Of a DNA stretch of 24,794 nt, positions 17,019-22,479 are shown one piece after another. A program made the translations under genes and the position numbers. The stretch's first letter is position 1, and every line of letters begins with the position of its first letter. The notes beneath the pieces are model-generated. The model made no database searches. It was not told the DNA's origin and was given only the letters and a program-made list of their open reading frames with translations. The stretch comes from a virus. Where the stretch lies: positions 1 through 24,794 of IMG/VR virus record IMGVR_UViG_3300020312_000020. One strand, 5' to 3'.

Positions 17019-17166
17019 TTTGTAGGTTAGGGTAGTTTACTTTTTTAATATAGCGGCCCCCGAAGGGGCAACATCCAAGGCCACCACTGCGATTTGGGTG
17101 CCATTTCTTTATTGTTTCACTTTAAACATTTTCTAAGTAGTCATCACTTTTACCTTGAATGTGTAT
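16977..17166 (-). ncRNA. Candidate small RNA with GC-rich hairpins
   Basis: A consensus sigma-70 promoter (17173-17201) predicts a start near 17166, and the terminator at 16977-17018 would end the transcript after about 190 nt. No gene of normal length lies between. The core at 17053-17103 is about two-thirds GC in an AT-rich genome and folds as two hairpins: GGCACC with GGUGGCC (one bulge), then GCCCC-UUC-GGGGGC. A 19-codon Trp-rich ORF (MAPKSQWWPWMLPLRGPLY) spans the core, so a leader peptide is an alternative to a non-coding role. Confidence 0.45.
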
Positions 17167-17172
17167 GCACTA

Positions 17173-17201
17173 AGTATAACATAGTGAGAGAATTGTGTCA
17201 A
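17173..17201 (-). promoter_or_regulatory. Near-consensus sigma-70 promoter
   Basis: TTGACA (17201-17196), a 17-base spacer, then TATACT (17178-17173) on the minus strand: a perfect -35, five of six at -10, ideal spacing. It begins 7 bases after the stop of the 67-aa gene and faces the GC-rich segment, not a normal gene. Confidence 0.8.
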
Positions 17202-17208
17202 GTAGTTG

Positions 17209-17412
17209 TTAAGAACTGTTTGGGGAATTGTTATCAACTACTTCCCAAAACCATCCGATACTTTTTATATAATCAAAGCAGGAATGTCTGGGCAATTGTT
17301 GATATCTTTCTCCCCTACAGTTTCTAACACTATCCATGTGCAATTCCATCTCACTAATTGAACTAAACTCCCCTTGAAGTTCCTGTGAATTGTTATAAAC
17401 TTTGTAGAGCAT
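17209..17412 (-). CDS. Hypothetical 67-aa protein
   Basis: Function not recognised. It begins MLYKVYNNSQELQGEFSSIS and is followed by SEMELHMDSVRNCRGERYQQ, then an aromatic C-terminus (IGWFWEVVDNN). Support comes from a strong sigma-70 promoter placed correctly upstream (-10 at 17448-17453, leader about 29 nt) and from a second promoter directly after its stop. No clear Shine-Dalgarno is seen. A 77-aa frame on the opposite strand is taken as a shadow. Confidence 0.55.
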   Translation of the reverse strand: MLYKVYNNSQELQGEFSSISEMELHMDSVRNCRGERYQQLPRHSCFDYIKSIGWFWEVVDNNSPNSS

Positions 17413-17447
17413 GATTGTGAGAGGTTCTTGTTAACCCTGACAGTGTT

Positions 17448-17476
17448 ATTGTAGCAGGTTTGTGATAATTTGTCAA
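17448..17476 (-). promoter_or_regulatory. Near-consensus sigma-70 promoter for the 67-aa gene
   Basis: TTGACA (17476-17471), a 17-base spacer, then TACAAT (17453-17448). The predicted start is near 17441, giving a short leader to the ATG at 17412. Such host-type promoters fit early phage transcription. Confidence 0.8.
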
Positions 17477-17595
17477 GAATGTGTGAGTTTATTGTTAATA
17501 CTTGACAGTCGGTAGATTACGTGCTAAGGGTGTTACATAGGGAGACAATTAATCGAGATAATTAACACAAATACATTTAAAATAACATTTAATTG

Positions 17596-17627
17596 TTTTC
17601 CACAATTATGCGTAATCCTGTGGAAAA
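17596..17627. repeat. Inverted pair of DnaA-box-like TTTTCCACA
   Basis: TTTTCCACA at 17596-17604 and its exact complement TGTGGAAAA at 17619-17627 are separated by 14 bases in AT-rich DNA. TTTTCCACA is the DnaA-box form used in cyanobacteria. A third copy is at 17808-17816. It could instead be a hairpin at the end of the upstream transcript, although no T-run follows. Confidence 0.5.
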
Positions 17628-17755
17628 GTGTTAATTAGTTGTTGAAATCGTCCTTTGAATTGTTTACATTTAGTTGATGTAATCGTTTCTTTCTAATGTT
17701 ATCATAGATGATAATTGTAATCTCCTTAAGTGTTATCCAGACATAGTGAATTTGT

Positions 17756-18001
17756 TTAAGGTTTGAGATACTTCCATTCTTGTAATTCTTCGTCATAGTA
17801 CTTACATTGTGGAAAACTGTTTGTATAACATAGCACGTTAACTTCATTGTATTTGTTCATACTATGCTCTGCTAATTCTTTTGATTTTAACCATCTATTA
17901 GTCGTTACAGTTATGTATTCATTAGAGATGAAATTAACCTCTCCTTGTTCTCCATCAGGGAGCATAATCTTTAGACCCTTTTTTAACACTTTTGGGAGCA
18001 T
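17756..18001 (-). CDS. Conserved hypothetical protein, 81 aa
   Basis: Function not recognised, but the pattern LPDGEQGEVNFISNEYITV is one I associate with a small protein common in cyanophages. It begins MLPKVLKKGLKIMLPDGEQG and ends EELQEWKYLKP, and looks like a small beta barrel (KIMLPDGEQGEVNFI, YITVTTNRW). The frame is open upstream to a TTG at 18091, which would give 111 aa, but that extension (LPYFTQLLVCGRHGFF) is unlike the rest, so I prefer the ATG at 18001. There is no clear Shine-Dalgarno. One TTTTCCACA copy lies inside the coding sequence. Confidence 0.65.
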   Translation of the reverse strand: MLPKVLKKGLKIMLPDGEQGEVNFISNEYITVTTNRWLKSKELAEHSMNKYNEVNVLCYTNSFPQCKYYDEELQEWKYLKP

Positions 18002-18157
18002 AATTGTGTGGTAGTTAGTGTTATATAGTGAAAAAAATCCGTGCCGTCCACATACTAATAGTTGTGTAAAGTACGGTAAGGTTTGTAACAATATTTCTGG
18101 TCATATTGCTGTTGAGTTTGTATTACTTTAGATGGGGTAGATTTGATGTGGTTTGTG

Positions 18158-18301
18158 TTACTTTTTGGTTGGATGATTTGCATAGAATTGTGTTAAGAAG
18201 TAGTAACGGATTGTAGGGGTGGGGTTAACAAGTTGTTCGTAAACATCTTGTGGTAATTCGTGATACTTAGAAGAGTTAATCTTCCTGGAATTGTTCTTCA
18301 T
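18158..18301 (-). CDS. Small hypothetical protein, 47 aa
   Basis: ATG at 18301 lies inside the 3' end of the 63-aa gene in another frame (26-base overlap); the stop TAA is at 18160-18158. The product starts MKNNSRKINSSKYHELPQDV and includes YEQLVNPTPTIRYYFLTQFY. It reads as a folded amphipathic protein, supporting a real gene rather than noise. AGAAG just before the ATG may serve as a ribosome site. No function recognised. Confidence 0.55.
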   Translation of the reverse strand: MKNNSRKINSSKYHELPQDVYEQLVNPTPTIRYYFLTQFYANHPTKK

Positions 18302-18467
18302 CTTCTGGGGGAAATTGCTTGAGTTTAACATCACTTAGTGCTGAAATCATCGTCCATACTTTCTCACCTGAAAGTTGAAATTCTCGGCATAAGTATTCAA
18401 CAGAGTCCTCAATCGTGTTGAGAACTTCTATTGCTTCTGCCTGTAATTGTGCGTCTTCGTTATTCAT
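18276..18467 (-). CDS. Hypothetical acidic protein, 63 aa
   Basis: Function not recognised. It is helical and acidic: EAIEVLNTIEDSVEYLCREF followed by LSGEKVWTMISAL, then a very acidic end (FPPEDEEQFQED). The start overlaps the preceding gene by 8 bases (ATGAATAA), typical coupling. The 47-aa gene begins inside its 3' end. The style and position fit the small regulatory-size proteins of cyanophage early regions. Confidence 0.7.
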   Translation of the reverse strand: MNNEDAQLQAEAIEVLNTIEDSVEYLCREFQLSGEKVWTMISALSDVKLKQFPPEDEEQFQED

Positions 18468-18669
18468 TAGTAGAAAAAGTTTGTTGGACTAAATGATCTT
18501 TAAAAAGGGTTAATTGCACCAAGGGGGGAAAGTTAGGGTCGATATTGTGAATTTCGATGTTACTAACTTCGTGATATCTTCCTGTAATATCATCATAAAT
18601 TGTGACGTTAGTTTGCAATTCATCTTTACTTAGTGAGCGAAGTTTACAGAGAAGTTCTTCATAAGTCAT
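18460..18669 (-). CDS. Hypothetical 69-aa protein
   Basis: Function not recognised. It begins MTYEELLCKLRSLSKDELQT and then has a beta-rich part (NVTIYDDITGRYHEVSNIEI) and a hydrophobic strand PPLVQLTLF. It resembles the 51-aa protein at 22968-23123, which also starts MTY-x-(D/E)LL, has a (V/T)x(I/V)YD strand and ends with a P-rich acidic strand; the two may be paralogues. It is coupled to the 63-aa gene by an 8-base overlap. Confidence 0.7.
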   Translation of the reverse strand: MTYEELLCKLRSLSKDELQTNVTIYDDITGRYHEVSNIEIHNIDPNFPPLVQLTLFKDHLVQQTFSTNE

Positions 18670-18695
18670 GGAAATATGCCTTTAGTTAATACTAT

Positions 18696-18824
18696 TTACT
18701 GGCATAAATCTTCAAACCTTTGTTTAGCAATAGTCTCGCATTGTTCCTCATCAAATTGAGGATATTCTTCTAAAACTTCTTCATATAAAGTTTCAAGAAT
18801 TGACTCGTGATGTAATACTGACAT
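18696..18824 (-). CDS. Small hypothetical protein, 42 aa
   Basis: ATG at 18824, stop TAA at 18698-18696. It begins MSVLHHESILETLYEEVLEE and ends AKQRFEDLCQ, acidic and helical throughout. A strong Shine-Dalgarno AGGAG stands about 9 bases before the ATG, inside the 3' end of the upstream small membrane-type gene. Function not recognised; the helical pattern and ribosome site make it a convincing gene despite its size. Confidence 0.7.
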   Translation of the reverse strand: MSVLHHESILETLYEEVLEEYPQFDEEQCETIAKQRFEDLCQ

Positions 18825-18826
18825 GA

Positions 18827-18964
18827 TTAATAACTCCTGTGAGGGTGAACAACTGTGCTGATACTATCTAATACATTAGAGGTTAAAATGCGTGCATTAG
18901 TTCTCAAGTTAAATGCGTTAGTTAGTAATACAAATAAAAGGAAAAATGTGCCTAGATGTTTCAT
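18827..18964 (-). CDS. Small protein with N-terminal hydrophobic segment, 45 aa
   Basis: ATG at 18964, TAA at 18829-18827. It begins MKHLGTFFLLFVLLTNAFNL: a short basic start, about 13 hydrophobic residues, then NARILTSNVLDSISTVVHPH. This is a signal peptide or single membrane anchor, so the product is probably exported or held in the host inner membrane. It starts 2 bases after the 79-aa gene and stops 2 bases before the 42-aa gene, and its last codons carry that gene's Shine-Dalgarno. No lipobox cysteine is seen. Function unknown. Confidence 0.65.
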   Translation of the reverse strand: MKHLGTFFLLFVLLTNAFNLRTNARILTSNVLDSISTVVHPHRSY

Positions 18965-18966
18965 AA

Positions 18967-19206
18967 TTAAAAAGATAATTGTGGGTTAGTTTCTAATATT
19001 ATGTCTCTGCATCTTTCTCTGTCTAAACTATCACCACCACCCCAAGAATAGTGGACATATTCTAGATCTCCCTTTTCAATTCTTTCAATGTAAATATTAA
19101 ATGCTTGGACAATATCCAACTTAGTTAAACCTTTAATTGGATAAAGATCGCTGTCTGGTGAATAGAAAGACCAAACATAATTTACAAATTCTGTTAAGTT
19201 AGTCAT
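18967..19206 (-). CDS. Conserved hypothetical protein, 79 aa
   Basis: I choose the ATG at 19206 (MTNLTEFVNYVWSFYSPDSD); a longer frame to 19230 adds an unlikely MYFRHLII. The pattern LYPIKGLTKLDIVQAFNIYI followed by YSWGGGDSLDRERCRDIILE is one I recognise as a recurrent small cyanophage protein without known function. WGGGDSLDRE is the most distinctive part. It lies downstream of the terminator at 19234-19259, so it needs its own promoter, which I could not place with confidence. Confidence 0.75.
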   Translation of the reverse strand: MTNLTEFVNYVWSFYSPDSDLYPIKGLTKLDIVQAFNIYIERIEKGDLEYVHYSWGGGDSLDRERCRDIILETNPQLSF

Positions 19207-19233
19207 GATAATTAGGTGGCGAAAGTACAAAGA

Positions 19234-19259
19234 AATAGAGAGGGGTGACCCTCTCTATT
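19234..19259 (-). terminator. Strong intrinsic terminator
   Basis: A perfect 11-base-pair stem (AATAGAGAGGG / CCCTCTCTATT) with a 4-base loop is followed on the minus strand by TCTTTGT. The stop codon TAG of the 48-aa gene is part of the stem. Confidence 0.85.
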
Positions 19260-19401
19260 CGGCATCATTGACCTTATCCCATAGGGTGTCAAACTCGTCT
19301 GACTCTGTGAAAGGGAATTCAAGACTGGCAACTGTGGAAAACATCTCTTGAAGTGTTGCGAATTCTTCAGAGGAAAGATTTTGAATGGAAATTGTTTTCA
19401 T
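19255..19401 (-). CDS. Small hypothetical acidic protein, 48 aa
   Basis: ATG at 19401, TAG at 19257-19255. It begins MKTISIQNLSSEEFATLQEM, is acidic overall and ends DKVNDAE. An AAAGG sequence lies 1-2 bases before the ATG, too close for a normal Shine-Dalgarno, and a TATAAT ends only 6 bases before the ATG, so the message may be leaderless. The stop is embedded in the terminator stem. Function not recognised. Confidence 0.7.
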   Translation of the reverse strand: MKTISIQNLSSEEFATLQEMFSTVASLEFPFTESDEFDTLWDKVNDAE

Positions 19402-19407
19402 ACCTTT

Positions 19408-19413
19408 ATTATA
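19408..19413 (-). promoter_or_regulatory. Consensus -10 TATAAT abutting a start codon
   Basis: TATAAT on the minus strand ends 6 bases before the ATG at 19401. The usual start site (6-7 bases downstream) would fall on the ATG itself. No good -35 is found at 16-18 bases. Confidence 0.45.
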
Positions 19414-19455
19414 GTGAGTGATGGGGTGGAATGGGAGAAATGTGTGACAGTTTTC

Positions 19456-19647
19456 TTACTGTCCATTTCTGTATTCACCCATTAGGCACTTGCCGTAATA
19501 TACAGCAGCATATCCATATTCTTCGGATAAGTCGAGGCATAGACCCCAACACTCGTCTAAAGTCCTTTTGACACTATTCTCAAAAGGTGCGGATGGGCAA
19601 ACTACTGTGTAAGGTAGTGATGGATTGAAAGCGATTGAATTATTCAT
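19456..19647 (-). CDS. Hypothetical 63-aa protein
   Basis: The most likely start is ATG at 19647 (MNNSIAFNPSLPYTVVCPSA); a longer frame from 19665 adds MCHTYS across a promoter-like TATAGT and is not preferred. The rest reads RTLDECWGLCLDLSEEYGYA followed by AVYYGKCLMGEYRNGQ, with four Cys. Function not recognised. TATAGT (19648-19653) directly abuts the ATG, so either a leaderless message or transcription from further upstream is possible. Confidence 0.6.
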   Translation of the reverse strand: MNNSIAFNPSLPYTVVCPSAPFENSVKRTLDECWGLCLDLSEEYGYAAVYYGKCLMGEYRNGQ

Positions 19648-19713
19648 ACTATAAGTATGACACACTTTGGGGCAAAAATCAAGCGACCTTGTGACACTTT
19701 GTAGGATGGCACA

Positions 19714-19890
19714 TCAATTCTCTTCTACTTCTCTGATAGAATTGACATCCCATTCTGATACATACTCATCTAATACTTCAAATGAGTTTATATCTTTTCT
19801 TGCTAATTCGATTGCTTGTTCTTCACTTTGTGCATCAACTTCGATAGTAAAATAGTTAATTTCTGCACACTCAATTAGATATGATTTCAT
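19714..19890 (-). CDS. Hypothetical protein, 58 aa
   Basis: ATG at 19890, TGA at 19716-19714. It begins MKSYLIECAEINYFTIEVDA, then QSEEQAIELARKDINSFEVL, a beta-beta-alpha pattern with acidic surface. A GGAG sequence 9 bases before the ATG is a good ribosome site, and the ATG overlaps the upstream stop (TAATG). A 62-aa frame on the plus strand here is a shadow. Function not recognised, though E-V-x-A-x-S-E-E-x-A-I-E-x-A is a common pattern in small phage proteins of unknown role. Confidence 0.75.
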   Translation of the reverse strand: MKSYLIECAEINYFTIEVDAQSEEQAIELARKDINSFEVLDEYVSEWDVNSIREVEEN

Positions 19891-20108
19891 TATACTAACT
19901 CCCTATCTAATTTGTGGACTCTTTGTATTACTAACTCACGATGGATTGCAAATAGTTTGGTGAAGTTAACACCCTCAAAATCAGTCCATTCTGATACATA
20001 ACCCCAGTTATGTAAGTCAGGTGTGTTGTTAGTAAATGTGGGACAATAACAAAACTCGTTATCATCATCTAACCAGAATGTCATGCCGAATGTGTCAGAA
20101 TTAAACAT
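19890..20108 (-). CDS. Hypothetical 72-aa protein
   Basis: Function not recognised. It begins MFNSDTFGMTFWLDDDNEFC, rich in aromatic and acidic residues, and ends in a basic helix (FAIHRELVIQRVHKLDRELV). It starts 5 bases after the 69-aa gene and is coupled to the 58-aa gene by TAATG. An internal ATG at residue 9 is a possible alternative start, but the upstream one fits the spacing better. Confidence 0.65.
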   Translation of the reverse strand: MFNSDTFGMTFWLDDDNEFCYCPTFTNNTPDLHNWGYVSEWTDFEGVNFTKLFAIHRELVIQRVHKLDRELV

Positions 20109-20113
20109 AATAA

Positions 20114-20323
20114 TTAATACTCCTCCTGTGCAATAAATGGGATAATGTTATCAACTTGAACTTTATATCCTACTACCTTAGCATTAAAATGCTCGTCTAA
20201 TTCATCATCATAATATGATAGATTAGAGTTTAAATATGCTTGGATTTCTTCACATAAATGTAAAGGATTTGGTTCGTCTCCATCCTCACAAACTATGCGA
20301 AATGAGTAGTTGTAAGTTTTCAT
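20114..20323 (-). CDS. Hypothetical acidic protein, 69 aa
   Basis: Function not recognised. It begins MKTYNYSFRIVCEDGDEPNP, followed by a helix (LHLCEEIQAYLNSNLSYYDD) and a beta C-terminus (AKVVGYKVQVDNIIPFIAQE). It is very acidic. The ATG immediately follows the stop of the 39-aa gene with no spacer, suggesting reinitiation. Nothing in the sequence indicates membrane or nucleic-acid binding. Confidence 0.7.
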   Translation of the reverse strand: MKTYNYSFRIVCEDGDEPNPLHLCEEIQAYLNSNLSYYDDELDEHFNAKVVGYKVQVDNIIPFIAQEEY

Positions 20324-20443
20324 TTAGTCCTCTGAATCCATGTAAGCAAATAATTCACAACCGATGTTAAAATCATCGTGTTCGGTGTTACCTACCCAAA
20401 CTTGTAGGATTTCTTCGTAACATTCAAATGGAAGTGATTTCAT
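20324..20443 (-). CDS. Small hypothetical protein, 39 aa
   Basis: ATG at 20443, TAA at 20326-20324. It begins MKSLPFECYEEILQVWVGNT and continues with EHDDFNIGCELFAYMDSED. It is acidic and contains three Trp/Tyr-rich turns. It is the first gene after the terminator at 20468-20497; an AT-rich stretch with TATTAT just upstream may be its promoter. The stop directly abuts the next ATG. Function not recognised. Confidence 0.6.
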   Translation of the reverse strand: MKSLPFECYEEILQVWVGNTEHDDFNIGCELFAYMDSED

Positions 20444-20467
20444 GATAAAGAGAATAATAAAGGACAG

Positions 20468-20497
20468 TAAAAAGAGATAGTAGTTTATACTATCTCT
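20468..20497 (-). terminator. Strong intrinsic terminator
   Basis: A perfect 10-base-pair stem (AGAGATAGTA / TACTATCTCT) with a 5-base loop, then TTTTTAC on the minus strand. The stop codon of the 115-aa gene lies in the loop. Confidence 0.88.
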
Positions 20498-20832
20498 AGG
20501 GCAAATTCGTCAAGTAGAATGAGACCGTCAAAGAAAGATTTGGTTGCTTGATTGTTACCAATAAACCAATCCCAGTTCTTTTGAAATACTCTGACACCTG
20601 TCTTACACTCTGTTAGGATAGCATTTAGTCTTGATTTTGTGGTGTTTGTCTCATATCCACAAGATGAGAGTTTCAATGCCTGAGTGTTATGGTCTAGTGT
20701 TGCGATGTTGTGACCATGTAGAAAGACTTGACTGCAATTTGTAGAATCGTTGAAAACAACTGTTGTATTTGACCCAGACCAGTTTGCTTTGTTGGAAAGA
20801 GCGAAATTCATTTGCTTTTCAAGTTTTCTCAT
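20485..20832 (-). CDS. Conserved hypothetical protein, 115 aa
   Basis: It starts MRKLEKQMNFALSNKANWSG and continues with NTTVVFND, VFLHGHNIATLD, TTKSRLNAIL and VFQKNWDWFIG. I recognise this order (MRKLE-x-QM, then LHG-x-x-IA, then NTTKSRLNA, then VFQK) as a recurrent small phage protein, especially in cyanophages, whose function I do not know. A promoter with TTGACC and TATAAG lies just upstream and a strong terminator overlaps its stop, so it forms a one-gene transcription unit. Such isolation suggests a need for independent timing or dosage. Confidence 0.82.
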   Translation of the reverse strand: MRKLEKQMNFALSNKANWSGSNTTVVFNDSTNCSQVFLHGHNIATLDHNTQALKLSSCGYETNTTKSRLNAILTECKTGVRVFQKNWDWFIGNNQATKSFFDGLILLDEFALEIV

Positions 20833-20852
20833 AAGTGCTTTGGTTGACTACT

Positions 20853-20880
20853 CTTATATAATAACCCATTCTAGGGTCAA
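20853..20880 (-). promoter_or_regulatory. Sigma-70-like promoter for the 115-aa gene
   Basis: TTGACC (20880-20875), a 16-base spacer, then TATAAG (20858-20853); an overlapping TATTAT is also possible. It sits between the helicase stop and the ATG at 20832. Confidence 0.65.
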
Positions 20881-20903
20881 TGGGGAAAATAGTGGACACT
20901 TCC

Positions 20904-22148
20904 TCAACTGGCATACGATATAGGCACAACTCCCTCGTTGAATATAGTATTAACAATGGACTGCACTCTTTTATGTGTTTTAGTGCCTATACCTTTTGTT
21001 AAAGGTATTCTAACGTAACCGCATTTCTTACGATAAAAGTTAATCATACCAGCAGGTATTTTACCTGATTGAATGTTACTTCTGTCTTCATTATGCAGTC
21101 TAATTACTCTACCAATAGTTTGTGCCATTTCAATACTAGGTAGATTTCTTAATAAAATAGTATCACTTAAACCTGGTACATTAATGCCTTCTGATAATAT
21201 CGAATAATGAAAGATTACAAATCTTTTGTTATCATCAGCACCCCAATTTGTGAGAGTATTAAAGAACTTATCTCTCCTAACTTTCTGCTGATTGATATAT
21301 GCACCATGCTTACTTGTGATGTGCATAATATCATAACCCATCAATTTAAGGTCATTAATTATACTTGTTTGAGACAACATTCTCCACAATACTTTAGTAT
21401 TAGGTGCAGCAATTAGCACCTTATGGTTCTTACCTTCCTCTAAAGATTCTAAGATGTTGATAACATTTTCTCTGTCAACATCGTGGGCATTAATTCTCTC
21501 TCTTACTAAATCTGTGTCAAAAGGTACTACTAAAGGTGGCACAATCTTACCTGATTGTATTAACTCAGCAGCAGCAGTTTGCTCTAGTATGTTACCATAA
21601 ACTCTGTTATTATCCATCCCTCTTTCTTTACTTTGTCCTCTACCTATACGTGGTGTAGCAGTAAAATAGTATCTGCGATTAGCATACTTAGATGTTGCTA
21701 ATACTGCCTCAAAAAAGTGCTTACTTGTGCCATTATGTGCTTCATCAAAGTAAATATTATGGATAGGTATGTCAGCATCAACAATACGATGCAAACTATG
21801 GTAAGTTGTGTATATTATATGGTGTGAATCATTGTTGTTAACGTAGTCTGCAATCTCTTCCGCATTAGTAGAACTAAACTCCTTAACTTCTCCACTATGC
21901 ACGTGCGAAATGCGGACATCTTCATCAACTAAATGCTCGCTAAACTCAGAATGTAGTTGATTAGATAACAAAATCCGTGGTGCAACAACTACACTAATTA
22001 AACCAGAATATGCAGTCCTTAATTGTTCTTTTAAGTCTGCTATCATAATATACGTTTTACCTCCACCTGTAGGTATAAGTATTTGTCCGCAATCTTCAGA
22101 TTGCATGTTATCAAATGCCCTCTGTTGGTGTGGTTGTAATTGAATCAA
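20904..22148 (-). CDS. SF2 DEAH-box helicase
   Basis: 414 aa with a full superfamily 2 set: Q-like QLQPHQQRAF (3-12), Walker A PTGGGKT (26-32), DEAH (135-138), TAT (163-165), SEGINVP (319-325) and QTIGRVIR (343-350). These give ATP-driven translocation or unwinding on DNA or RNA. The set resembles the restriction-subunit/UvsW-type group; UvsW in T4 handles branched DNA and origin R-loops, but identity with UvsW is not shown, and cyanophages often carry a separate helicase of this kind. The start is TTG at 22148, placed 8 bases after a strong GGAGG; no in-frame ATG fits. TATAAT at 22172-22177 may be its -10. No nuclease motif is seen. Confidence 0.92.
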   Translation of the reverse strand: MIQLQPHQQRAFDNMQSEDCGQILIPTGGGKTYIMIADLKEQLRTAYSGLISVVVAPRILLSNQLHSEFSEHLVDEDVRISHVHSGEVKEFSSTNAEEIADYVNNNDSHHIIYTTYHSLHRIVDADIPIHNIYFDEAHNGTSKHFFEAVLATSKYANRRYYFTATPRIGRGQSKERGMDNNRVYGNILEQTAAAELIQSGKIVPPLVVPFDTDLVRERINAHDVDRENVINILESLEEGKNHKVLIAAPNTKVLWRMLSQTSIINDLKLMGYDIMHITSKHGAYINQQKVRRDKFFNTLTNWGADDNKRFVIFHYSILSEGINVPGLSDTILLRNLPSIEMAQTIGRVIRLHNEDRSNIQSGKIPAGMINFYRKKCGYVRIPLTKGIGTKTHKRVQSIVNTIFNEGVVPISYAS

Positions 22149-22171
22149 TAGGGTTTCCTCCGAATGAATAC

Positions 22172-22177
22172 ATTATA
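22172..22177 (-). promoter_or_regulatory. Candidate -10 TATAAT for the helicase gene
   Basis: Consensus TATAAT between the terminator and the helicase gene. The predicted leader is about 17 nt and includes the GGAGG ribosome site. No good -35, because the terminator occupies that place. Confidence 0.45.
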
Positions 22178-22205
22178 AAAGAAAAATGCCCCTAGATGGG
22201 GCATT
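22178..22205 (-). terminator. Intrinsic terminator
   Basis: An 8-base-pair stem (AATGCCCC / GGGGCATT) with a 5-base loop, followed on the minus strand by TTTCTTTT. It ends the message of the 87-aa gene, just upstream of the helicase. Confidence 0.85.
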
Positions 22206-22215
22206 AGTGTGTCAC

Positions 22216-22479
22216 TTAGTCAACTGGTCTATTCGGGTTGCCCAGTTGTGGGATGACATGGAAATCAACAACATTAAACAGTTTATCGAAGATACATTCA
22301 TTGACTTGTGCAATCATGTTTCTTTTAGTCACAAACTGTTTTTTCTTAGTTGTATAATAACCCTCAGAGTCTAGGATAGTTTGTATTTTTAAAAACCATC
22401 TTTCTGAGGTGTCACCATTAACATTCTTGACTGGATACCAATCATAAATGGTTTCTTTATTGGATGAGATTAATTGCAT
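22216..22479 (-). CDS. Hypothetical 87-aa protein
   Basis: Function not recognised. It begins MQLISSNKETIYDWYPVKNV, then RWFLKIQTILDSEGYYTTKK and a basic KKKQFVTKRN, ending PQLGNPNRPVD. The mix of beta and basic patches could bind nucleic acid, but no family is visible. It is coupled to the 36-aa gene by TAATG and is followed by the terminator at 22178-22205. A 62-aa frame on the plus strand is a shadow. Confidence 0.7.
   Translation of the reverse strand: MQLISSNKETIYDWYPVKNVNGDTSERWFLKIQTILDSEGYYTTKKKQFVTKRNMIAQVNECIFDKLFNVVDFHVIPQLGNPNRPVD

Larger units (their letters stand above)
17413..17755. other. Gene-poor AT-rich spacer with promoter and DnaA-box-like pair
   Basis: About 340 bases with no convincing gene. 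It holds the promoter of the 67-aa gene (17448-17476) and an inverted pair of TTTTCCACA at 17596-17627. A 70-codon minus-strand frame (17847-17635) reaches in, but it overlaps the conserved gene above in another frame and has no ribosome site. Confidence 0.6.

Noticed and set aside
17050-17103. GC-rich segment as a tRNA gene or tRNA-derived attachment site.
   Set aside because: No acceptor stem, anticodon arm or GGTTCGA-type T arm could be laid out; the hairpins do not fit a cloverleaf.
17502-17530. Plus-strand promoter starting TTGACA at 17502.
   Set aside because: The -10 at proper spacing is TAAGGG, and it would read only antisense to the minus-strand genes.
17635-17847. A 70-codon minus-strand frame.
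   Set aside because: It overlaps the conserved 81-aa gene in another frame, has no ribosome site and an odd Asn/Ile/Lys-rich product; it may still be real from an internal ATG at 17796, but I cannot support it.
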